From assembly GCA_900762125.1 (NCBI GenBank), contig CAAFFL010000243.1, forward strand, positions 1 through 12,971: DNA of 12,971 bases, written 5' to 3'. This document shows positions 1 through 6,131 of this stretch, one piece after another. The first letter of the stretch is position 1, and each line of letters starts with the position of its first letter. A program made the translations under genes and the position numbers. The DNA is from an uncultured Prevotella sp. (lineage in GTDB: Bacteria > Bacteroidota > Bacteroidia > Bacteroidales > Bacteroidaceae). The notes under the pieces were generated by a model, which had not been told where the DNA came from, did no database searches, and worked only from the letters and a program-made list of their open reading frames with translations.

Positions 1-475
1 GTCGGCTTCCTATCTGCATGGAGTATTGTCTGCCCACAAATGCAAAACCACGTCCCATTTCCAAAAGGAACTGCTCCATGTGGTCTTTAAGAGCCTTTTC
101 CAAGTCACTCTCCTTATAGCGTTTCTGTTTGGGAAGTCCAGCAAATTCAAGCACGAATGGATCACGGATAATATCTTGTGGAGTTTGTACTTGATGCCCC
201 TCGTTAGCCAAAGCAAGAACTCCTGCCTTGTCTGTACTTAGTGCAAGTCGCTGAAACAGACAACTTTTCATCTGTCTTTTCAGTTCTCGAACTTTCCAGC
301 CTTCCTTGATGGATTCCTTATAATAGAACTGCATTTCAAGCGAGTTGTCACACTTCAATAGTTCAAAATAATGGCTCCATGTCAATTTGTGAGACACTGT
401 CTCACAAATTGGAAAAGCAAGGTAAAACTTACGCATATAGACAAGATTAGATCGGCTAAAGCCTTTTCCGTTTCT
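1..475 (-). pseudogene. YhcG/DUF1016-family PD-(D/E)XK nuclease, N-terminally truncated and cut by the window edge
   Basis: Read on the minus strand, codons from 475 down to 2 form an open frame of 158 residues that runs off the left edge. It contains landmarks I recognise from the DUF1016/YhcG family: GKGFSRSNL, MRKFYLAFP, LTWSHYFELLK, LANEGHQVQ and RDPFVLEF, then the entry to the nuclease domain (RYKESDLEKAL...GRGFAFVGRQY). The catalytic PD-(D/E)XK residues would lie beyond the edge. Family members begin some 60-80 residues before GKGFSRSNL. Here a TAA stop (476-478) lies only four codons upstream of that motif, so the normal N-terminus is missing. The first ATG (436-434) falls inside the conserved MRKFY motif. 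YhcG-type proteins are putative nucleases, often found with mobile or restriction-related DNA. The family call is confident; calling it a pseudogene is an inference from the lost 5' end. Confidence 0.75.
383..411. repeat. Perfect 14-bp inverted repeat with 1-base centre, inside the YhcG fragment
   Basis: The left arm caatttgtgagaca (383-396) and the right arm (398-411) are exact reverse complements around a single c at 397. The site lies in the codons for the ICETVSHKL stretch of the YhcG fragment. There is no T-run after it on either strand, so it is not a typical terminator. It may be a coincidence of codon choice or a protein-binding site. Confidence 0.6.
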
Positions 476-483
476 TTAATGGC

Positions 484-711
484 CTAGGGAATAGTGACAT
501 CTGTCATTGCCTGAGTGAGCCCGGCAAAGTAGACGGTGTGCTGGTCCACATCTTTCACGGTGAAAGTCATGCCGATACCATTGCCTGTCTCTGGTGAAAT
601 CTTATCACCTACGATAATCGCTTGGCAAGGGATGTCAGCAGCCAATAATAATACGATAAATAATAATGCTTGTCTTATCTTGATGTAATATAAGGTAATT
701 TCCCATACCAT
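484..711 (-). pseudogene. Secreted BspA-like leucine-rich-repeat protein, N-terminal remnant
   Basis: A 75-codon frame starts at ATG 711-709 and ends at TAG 486-484. Residues 1-31 look like a signal peptide: a basic stretch KIRQ, then ALLFIVLLLAA, then a possible cleavage site after CQA. The rest (GDKISPETGNGIGMTFTVKDVD...AMTDVTIP) resembles the lead-in of Bacteroidetes BspA-type proteins, where a GDxFTxxTxxGxxMTFxV stretch and a VTIP turn come just before LRR_5 repeats. Here translation stops right at VTIP, and YhcG-like coding begins within ten bases of the stop. I therefore read it as the leftover 5' end of a larger surface protein fused to unrelated DNA. A genuine small secreted protein cannot be excluded. 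The family resemblance is from memory of the pattern and is moderate only. Confidence 0.45.
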
Positions 712-721
712 GGGCCACGCG

Positions 722-750
722 GGTTATCGGCCACGGCCACGCCGATAGCC
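722..750. repeat. Inverted repeat downstream of the GH127-type gene
   Basis: The arms ggttatcggc (722-731) and gccgatagcc (741-750) pair over ten positions around a 9-base loop, with one G-T wobble when read as plus-strand RNA. No T-run follows on the minus strand, so a role as the terminator of the GH127-type gene is uncertain. The rest of 712-837 holds only the out-of-frame tail described separately. Confidence 0.4.
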
Positions 751-761
751 GGGGAGAGAGG

Positions 762-839
762 CTACTTCTCCTTCCATGCCGAGCCATCGCTCCACACGGT
801 GTTGCGATAGTCGGGCTTCTGCTTTATCGGTTCTTTTTC
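762..839 (-). other. Possible frameshifted C-terminal tail of the GH127-type gene
   Basis: Immediately after the GH127-type stop (TGA 840-838), the frame offset by one base reads 25 codons, from GAA (839-837) to a TAG stop (764-762). The peptide EKEPIKQKPDYRNTVWSDGS, followed by AWKEK, looks like ordinary coding rather than random sequence. Removing one base near the stop would join it to the enzyme's C-terminus. This is an inference from reading frames only. It could equally be untranslated sequence. Confidence 0.35.
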
Positions 840-3237
840 AGTCGTCCGTCGCAGCGGATGGCATGAGCAGGCGCACATAGTAGACGCCACCGGCGGTGCT
901 GCCGGTCTTGGCCACGAAGCACACCTTGATGGTCTCCTTGCCAGTGAGCAGACTGTCGGGGATGGGATATTCCACGTTGATGAATTCGTTCTTGCCGCCC
1001 GTGAGCGTCACCGTGGCGATGCGCTTTCCGTCGACATTGATGTAGAACTCACGGCCGCTGTCGCCACCCCAGTAGCGCACCCAGAGCGTGACGTCCTTAG
1101 TATGGCCCTTGGTCGACATCTGATACTCGAAGTACCCCGTGGCGTCGCGCCAGTATTCGCCCTGGTAGCTGCCCTTGTTGGAGCTCGACTGCTTCATGTA
1201 GTGGTCGCTCTCGCTCTGCTGCGTGCCGGTCTCCACATAGTCGATGGTACGGTCGGCCAGGAGGTTGAGCGAGTCCTCGCGGGCTTTGAGCTCGTTCTGG
1301 ATGGCCGCCCACTTCTCGCCGTCGACGTTCATCCAGTACATCATGTAGCGTGCCTCGTGGATGGTGCTGAACGGCTGGAGCACGAGGTCGGCAAACTGCT
1401 CGTCGTTGTAGTATCCATTGATCTTGAAGTAGAGCGAGTCGGCATTCGTCATCTGCACGGCGTCGGCAAGGCTCTCGCGGTCGCCGATGAGCAGCGGAGC
1501 ACTGTAGAGGTTCTTCTGTTGTCCGTGGGCGATGTGTCCCATACGGCTATCGTCGGCAAAGAGACCGTCGAGGTTGTCGGTACCGGTCTTTGCGCCGAGG
1601 AGAATCGGACCATATTTGAAGGCGACATAGTCAGTATAGTTCTGCAGGGGCTGGACGCTGACCTTCATCGGCAGGGCGATCTCTACCTTGTCACCTTTCT
1701 TCCACTTGCGGCTGATGCAGGCATAGCCCTCGACAGTGGTGCCCTCCACGTCCTTGCCGTTCACCGTCACCTTGAAACCGTCGGCCCACGACGGCTGGCG
1801 GATAGCCATGGTGAATGTGCCACCCTTGGTAATATCGATCTCGCTCTTCTGCTCGTAGGGGAACGTGGTCTTCTGCTCCAGTGTGACCTTCTTCTCCTTC
1901 CAGCTCAGCGTGGTCGGCACGAAGAGGTTCACGAAGAGAGAGTCGTCCTTGTGGGCATAGACAAACTCAGCGTACTTGCCATGGTTCTCCATGCCGGTGC
2001 CTACGCAGCACCACATCGCCTCGTTCACCTGCGAGTAGACACGATAGTGCTGGGGCCGGGCGGGGGTGAAGTAGACATAGCCACCGGTGCGTGGGTTCTG
2101 CGACGAGAGGATATGGTTGTACATCGTGCCCTCGAAGAAGTCGGCAAAGCGAGAGTTGTGGTCGTCGGCGAAGAGGTCCTCGGAGAGCTTGAGCATGTTG
2201 TTGGAGTTGCAGGTCTCCACACCCTCGGGCGAGGTGGTGAAGTTGCCATACTCCGACGGTGCGGGGAACCACTCGTTGATGGAGTTGCCGCCCACGGCGA
2301 TGGTGCGGTTGGTGACCACCTCGTTCCAGAAGTTCAGGGCTGCCGTGTGGTATTTGTTCGTGCCTTTCACCTGATAGTAGCGCTCGAAGCCAATGACCTT
2401 CGGCACCTGCGTGTTCGCGTGTACATTATTTAATATAGAGGTATTGTTGGCAGCCATGCCGTTCCAGAGCCACTTGTGGGTATACTTCCGTGCAGCTGTG
2501 AGGTACTTCGCCTCGCCGGTCATCTGGTAGGCATCGGCAAACATCTCGTTGATGCCGCCGTGCTCATTGCCCAGCACGTTGTCCATCTGTGTCTGGTTGA
2601 GCTTGCTGACGAGTTGGCAGCCCCAGTCGCAGAACTTCAGAAAGACCTCTTTTGCCGTTTCACTGCCACCATACACCCACGCGTCACGAAGGCCGGCATA
2701 GCTCTTGTGGAGGTTATAGAGTGGCACCCACGACTTCCAGTATTCAGCGAAGTTGCCCTTCGCAAACGTTGTCCAGACGTCGCGGCTGTGGGGCACGCCG
2801 CCGCAGTAGCCGTGCATGAGCGTATCGGCGTCAGCGTCCCAGGCGTCCTGCACGTCCTTCAGTCGGTTGACGAAGCGGTCCATGCGCTCCTTGAGCTCCG
2901 CCTTCCGAGTGGCATCGAGGCAGGAGGCATAGCTGATGGCCAGGGCGGAGAGATAGTGACCGCCCACATGGCCGTCGAGACCGCGGTCGCCGCACCAGTT
3001 GACGAACGGCTTGCCGCTCTCCTTTAGGCCTGCCTCGTGCTCGTAGGGCTGCATCAGTCGCCCCTCGTCATACTCCAGCAGGATGGAGTCGTTGAGCGTC
3101 TGTGCATGGAGAAACGGCCCGCCGGTGAGCTGCACGTCCTGGAGGTCGAAGAGTTGGGGATAGAGTTTGCTTTGTGCCTGAGCACCCGTAGCTCCTATGG
3201 CTATGGCTATGGCAAGGGTAGCGAGTTGCCGTTTCAT
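838..3237 (-). CDS. Beta-L-arabinofuranosidase of the GH127/GH146 (DUF1680) group, secreted
   Basis: This 799-residue protein should release terminal beta-L-arabinofuranose from plant glycans in the periplasm. Residues 1-22 form a Sec signal peptide (basic MKR, an AIAIAIGA core, cleavage near AQA-QS). Residues about 30-420 are the (alpha/alpha)6 catalytic domain. The family's cysteine-zinc centre is visible as Glu341 and Cys343 in VETCNSNN, and as Cys410-Cys411 in WCCVGTGMENH; by analogy with Bifidobacterium HypBA1, Cys410 is the nucleophile. Glu322 in NSINEWF is the likely acid/base. Beta-sandwich domains follow, and the C-terminus (SDHYMKQSSS...YWRDATGYFEY...GGVYYVRLL) is the module seen in the ~800-residue Bacteroidetes forms, which favours GH146 over short GH127 enzymes. 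The ATG at 3237 is chosen because it begins the signal peptide and lies 34 bases from a TATCTTTG promoter element. The frame may be shortened at its 3' end. Confidence 0.88.
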   Translation of the reverse strand: MKRQLATLAIAIAIGATGAQAQSKLYPQLFDLQDVQLTGGPFLHAQTLNDSILLEYDEGRLMQPYEHEAGLKESGKPFVNWCGDRGLDGHVGGHYLSALAISYASCLDATRKAELKERMDRFVNRLKDVQDAWDADADTLMHGYCGGVPHSRDVWTTFAKGNFAEYWKSWVPLYNLHKSYAGLRDAWVYGGSETAKEVFLKFCDWGCQLVSKLNQTQMDNVLGNEHGGINEMFADAYQMTGEAKYLTAARKYTHKWLWNGMAANNTSILNNVHANTQVPKVIGFERYYQVKGTNKYHTAALNFWNEVVTNRTIAVGGNSINEWFPAPSEYGNFTTSPEGVETCNSNNMLKLSEDLFADDHNSRFADFFEGTMYNHILSSQNPRTGGYVYFTPARPQHYRVYSQVNEAMWCCVGTGMENHGKYAEFVYAHKDDSLFVNLFVPTTLSWKEKKVTLEQKTTFPYEQKSEIDITKGGTFTMAIRQPSWADGFKVTVNGKDVEGTTVEGYACISRKWKKGDKVEIALPMKVSVQPLQNYTDYVAFKYGPILLGAKTGTDNLDGLFADDSRMGHIAHGQQKNLYSAPLLIGDRESLADAVQMTNADSLYFKINGYYNDEQFADLVLQPFSTIHEARYMMYWMNVDGEKWAAIQNELKAREDSLNLLADRTIDYVETGTQQSESDHYMKQSSSNKGSYQGEYWRDATGYFEYQMSTKGHTKDVTLWVRYWGGDSGREFYINVDGKRIATVTLTGGKNEFINVEYPIPDSLLTGKETIKVCFVAKTGSTAGGVYYVRLLMPSAATDD
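3195..3212. repeat. Three tandem ctatgg hexamers in the GH127-type signal peptide
   Basis: Three perfect copies of ctatgg (minus strand CCATAG) encode the alternating Ala-Ile hydrophobic core of the signal peptide. Gain or loss of one unit would change the core by two residues without shifting the frame. Confidence 0.6.
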
Positions 3238-3270
3238 ATTGTTAATGTTTATTGGTTACAATCTATGGTG

Positions 3271-3278
3271 CAAAGATA
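3271..3278 (-). promoter_or_regulatory. Bacteroidetes promoter -7 element for the GH127-type gene
   Basis: The minus strand reads TATCTTTG, a full match to TAnnTTTG, ending 33 bases before the start codon. No clear TTG-type -33 box lies at the usual 19-20 base spacing. That suits a promoter needing an activator, for which the inverted repeat at 3326-3339 is the candidate site. Confidence 0.65.
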
Positions 3279-3325
3279 GACAAAACAAAGCAAAACGTCG
3301 AGACTCTATGTTCCAAAGACTTGTT

Positions 3326-3339
3326 ATTTCGTTTCAAAA
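3326..3339 (-). promoter_or_regulatory. Putative shared regulator site upstream of the GH127-type promoter
   Basis: The minus strand reads TTTTGAAACGAAAT, 47 bases upstream of TATCTTTG. It matches ATTTGAAACAAAT, found 49 bases upstream of the minus-strand GH43 promoter. Similarity continues downstream of the site (TTGG, then ACA and AGAGT), giving 24 identities in 37 ungapped positions. The site begins 5 bases past the stop of the small ORF at 3345-3536. The regulator is not in the window. Confidence 0.5.
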
Positions 3340-3344
3340 GGAAA

Positions 3345-3536
3345 TTATCGTTCCCAAGAGCCTTGGAAGGTGCCACTCTTGGCGTCACCACTAGTAATGC
3401 CTTTTTCCTCGTCGGTGTCCCACACGCTGAACGATGACTGCTCTTTGGCATCGCCCGAAGTGATGCCCTGGTCCTTGGTGCTGCCACCAATCGTCATTGA
3501 ACGATAAGTGCTAAGGTCTACAGCATTCAAAACCAC
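3345..3536 (-). CDS. Small unrecognised ORF with a duplicated GITSGDAK motif
   Basis: A 63-codon frame runs from GTG 3536 (or 50 codons from ATG 3497) to TAA 3347-3345. It is acidic and polar, ends in SGTFQGSWER, and contains GITSGDAK twice (codons at 3467-3444 and 3401-3378). Five of the eight codons differ between the copies without changing the amino acid, which suggests the protein has been under selection. The pattern SMTIGG...SSFSVWDTDEE loosely resembles short Bacteroidetes proteins that end in an acidic, Trp-containing tail, but I cannot name a family. The usual conserved start of such proteins is absent. The frame stays open upstream through the terminator hairpin to a TAA near 3612, so it may be a 5'-truncated remnant. 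It lies between the GH31 terminator and the GH127-type promoter, with no clear promoter of its own. Confidence 0.35.
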   Translation of the reverse strand: MVLNAVDLSTYRSMTIGGSTKDQGITSGDAKEQSSFSVWDTDEEKGITSGDAKSGTFQGSWER

Positions 3537-3553
3537 CCAAACGATGAATAAAC

Positions 3554-3600
3554 AAAAGCCTCCTGCATCTTTCCATTCAGAAAGAATGCAGGAGGCTTTT
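3554..3600. terminator. Strong bidirectional-type hairpin terminator after GH31
   Basis: The arms aaaagcctcctgca (3554-3567) and tgcaggaggctttt (3587-3600) are perfect reverse complements. The stem continues inward with tctttc/gaaaga (one bulged a at 3586) to a six-base loop. The A and T runs at the arm ends give a U-tract in either direction. It lies 19 bases past the GH31 stop and should end the GH43-GH31 transcript, so the GH127-type gene needs its own promoter. Confidence 0.85.
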
Positions 3601-3619
3601 AATGTTTATCGGGGAAGGC

Positions 3620-6064
3620 TTAAAGCTTCACGGTGACCTTCTTGCCCTTATAGGCTACCGTCTTCGTTTTGCCATCAAGCGTCTTGACGAAGAACGTGCG
3701 TCGCTGGAGCATCCCGGGATAGGTGCCTCGGCGAGCAGCGATGGTCAGCTGACGGGCGCGGTCATTCCATTGGAAGGTGATGGTGGAGTACTGGCCCTTC
3801 TCGTAGTTGTACGTGTCGCCCTCGTCCTCATAGAGCGTGAACGTTGCGTCCTGTCCTGGGAAGACCTTCATCGTCAGGGAGTCGCTGGAGAGTTGGTCGC
3901 TCCACTCCATGTCACGGCCTACGGGGATGATGCTGCCCTCACGCACGAAGAGCGGGATGGTGGAGAGGTGCGTGCGGAGCGTAATGGTCTGTCCGCCATC
4001 GAAGGTCTCACCCGTCCAGTAGTTCGTCCAGCGCGTGCCCTTCGGCAGATAGACGTCGTGCGTCTTCTCCTCGGTCCACGGGTCAATCTTCAGGCCGCTG
4101 TTGTCACCACCTTTCTTCTTGTCCCAACCACTCATCGGGTCTACGGCAACGGTCTTCTCGGGCGTGTACTGCGCATTGACGATGGGCGCCACGAGGAGCG
4201 ACTTACCGAACATATACTCATGGCCCATATTCCAAACTGCCTTATCCTCGGGGAAGTCGCTCACCAAGGCGCGCATGTAGCTGCCGTTGTTCTTCGTCAC
4301 ATCCCATGCCATGCTATATATATAAGGTAGCATGCGGTAGCGCATCCGTACGGCGTCGACCAGTGCGTCGTAGACTGGCTCACCAGCCTTGCCATACTTA
4401 TAGAACTCGCGGCTGACCTCCGTGCCATGGCTTCGCATGATGGGGTTGAAGAGTCCGAACTGCATCCAGCGGACATAGAGCTCCTGATAGAGCGGATTCT
4501 TCGTGCCGGTGTCGTCGAGATAGCCTTTATTATAAGCGCCAGCAAAGAAACCGCCGATGTCGCTGTTGAAGTTGGGATTGGCGGTCATGGAGAAATTCAG
4601 GCCACAGGGCAACTGCGTACGCAGCGTCTGCCACGAGGAGCCCACGTCACCGCTCCAGGTGTTCGCTCCCGTTCGCTGCTGTCCGGCGAAGGCGCAGCGG
4701 GTGAGGATCATCACGCGCTTCCGGTCGGTGTATTTCCGCTGATGGTCGTAGACGCCCTCCACAGCCATCAAGGGGTAGAGGTTGCGCACGCTGCGCCAGG
4801 AGCCCATAGCAGTCTTCGTGATATCGAGGTCGGAGCCTTTGAAGGCGGCATGGTCGGGCTCGGTAGAATCCATCCACCACGAGTCGATGCCATAGTCGTA
4901 GAGGCGCGAAAGGTACTTCCAATAGATGTCGCGGGCCGCGGGGTTATAGACATCGTAGGGTCGGACGCCCGATGGATAGTCCATGCGCGGCGGCCAGAAG
5001 TCAGTGAGTCCGCTCTGCGGCCACGTCTGTATGCTGTCGAACATCATGCCCTTGGGCTGCATCTCGCGATACTGCTCCGTCTGCGGACCGAAGCTCTCCC
5101 AGACGGTGATGAGCACCTTCGCGTGGTTGTTGTGCAGGTAGTCGATGTTCTCCTTCGGGTTGGCAAAGTCGGCTGTGAGGAAGTCCATGGCGTTCCAGAG
5201 GTAATGCGTGCCCCAGTATTGCCAGTCCTGGACGATGCAGTCGAGGGGGATATGAAGCTCGCGATATTTGTCGACGACGCCTTTCACCTCCGCCCAACTC
5301 TTATAGCGCTCCTTGCTCTGGAAGAAGCCATAGCTCCAGCGTGGGAGCATCGGCACCTCACCCGTGAGCTGGCGCATGCGGGCGTTGGTGCCGTCGATGC
5401 TGCCGCCGAGCATAAAGTAGTAGTCCTCTGTCTGACCCACCTCCGAGGAGAACGTCATGCCGTTCTGGTTGTCGTTGAAGTTGGTCGGTGAGGCATTGTC
5501 CCAGTAGAGTCCCCAGCCCTTGAGGCTCTGGATGAACGGCACATAGTCCTCGGTGTTAGCCTGGAGCATGTATCGCGACGTGCCGCGCTTGCTGAGCTTG
5601 TCCTCCTGCAGGATGCCGAGGCCATAGATGGGCTCGTCGGCATCGAGGGTATAGGTCTGGCTGATGGTGTAGGCACCTTTGTCAGGGCCACTGGTGCGCT
5701 GCGTGAAGGCATTCGTCTTCTCGCGGAGGAGTTCCTTGCCGAGTGCATCGGTGTAGGTGATGGTGCCGGCCTGCTTGTCAACGGTGATGGTGATGGCCGA
5801 GGAAGCAAGCACTACGGTGCCGCCCGTCTCGTTGACCTTCACCGCCGTCTTCTGCGGCTGCATGGTCACGACGACCGACTTAGGGGTTGTCATTGTTGTT
5901 GTGGGCGACTTCAGGATGCGTGCGATCTCCGGAGAGAGGAACTGCACCTCCGTCTGTCGACCGTTGGCGGTGAGGCGGATGCCCTGCGGCAGGCGTTCCA
6001 CGGTCTGTGCAGCTAGCGCCAAGGTAGAGGCAGCGAAGGCTGCGAGGATAAAGGTTCTTTTCAT
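3620..6064 (-). CDS. GH31 alpha-xylosidase or alpha-glucosidase, secreted
   Basis: This 814-residue retaining glycosidase probably removes alpha-D-xylose (or alpha-glucose) from oligosaccharide ends in the periplasm. Residues 1-20 form a signal peptide cleaved near LAAQ-T. An N-terminal beta-sandwich runs to about residue 240 and includes DEPIYGLG. The TIM barrel follows, with IVQDWQYWG (278-286), the nucleophile Asp399 in WWMDSTEPD, and the acid/base Asp473 in TWSGDVGSSW. RSHG and the PLFVREGSIIP strand mark the barrel end and proximal C-terminal sandwich. FTLYEDEGDTYNYEKG (742-757) belongs to a DUF5110-like distal domain. No PA14 insert is present, unlike some xyloglucan alpha-xylosidases. 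The WWMDSTEP form and the arabinosidase neighbours favour xylosidase. It starts 67 bases after the GH43 stop with no promoter seen, so it is the second gene of that operon. Confidence 0.85.
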   Translation of the reverse strand: MKRTFILAAFAASTLALAAQTVERLPQGIRLTANGRQTEVQFLSPEIARILKSPTTTMTTPKSVVVTMQPQKTAVKVNETGGTVVLASSAITITVDKQAGTITYTDALGKELLREKTNAFTQRTSGPDKGAYTISQTYTLDADEPIYGLGILQEDKLSKRGTSRYMLQANTEDYVPFIQSLKGWGLYWDNASPTNFNDNQNGMTFSSEVGQTEDYYFMLGGSIDGTNARMRQLTGEVPMLPRWSYGFFQSKERYKSWAEVKGVVDKYRELHIPLDCIVQDWQYWGTHYLWNAMDFLTADFANPKENIDYLHNNHAKVLITVWESFGPQTEQYREMQPKGMMFDSIQTWPQSGLTDFWPPRMDYPSGVRPYDVYNPAARDIYWKYLSRLYDYGIDSWWMDSTEPDHAAFKGSDLDITKTAMGSWRSVRNLYPLMAVEGVYDHQRKYTDRKRVMILTRCAFAGQQRTGANTWSGDVGSSWQTLRTQLPCGLNFSMTANPNFNSDIGGFFAGAYNKGYLDDTGTKNPLYQELYVRWMQFGLFNPIMRSHGTEVSREFYKYGKAGEPVYDALVDAVRMRYRMLPYIYSMAWDVTKNNGSYMRALVSDFPEDKAVWNMGHEYMFGKSLLVAPIVNAQYTPEKTVAVDPMSGWDKKKGGDNSGLKIDPWTEEKTHDVYLPKGTRWTNYWTGETFDGGQTITLRTHLSTIPLFVREGSIIPVGRDMEWSDQLSSDSLTMKVFPGQDATFTLYEDEGDTYNYEKGQYSTITFQWNDRARQLTIAARRGTYPGMLQRRTFFVKTLDGKTKTVAYKGKKVTVKL

Positions 6065-6131
6065 TGCTATGTTGAGTTATTTGAGTTCTTGTTTGTTGAG
6101 GAAAAACAAACAGCGGTGGCGGAGCGCACCA

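Noticed and set aside
1102..2433. 443-codon open frame antisense to the GH127-type gene
   Set aside because: It overlaps the catalytic domain of a well-supported enzyme, is composed largely of Val, Leu, Gly and His codons typical of antisense shadows, and has no promoter.
4310..4334. Inverted repeat catgcta...tagcatg with TATATATA centre in GH31
   Set aside because: Seven-base arms inside codons for the conserved YIYSMAW barrel region, with no promoter or terminator context; probably chance.
4427..5491. 354-codon open frame antisense to GH31
   Set aside because: It covers the conserved GH31 barrel on the opposite strand and shows no domain of its own.
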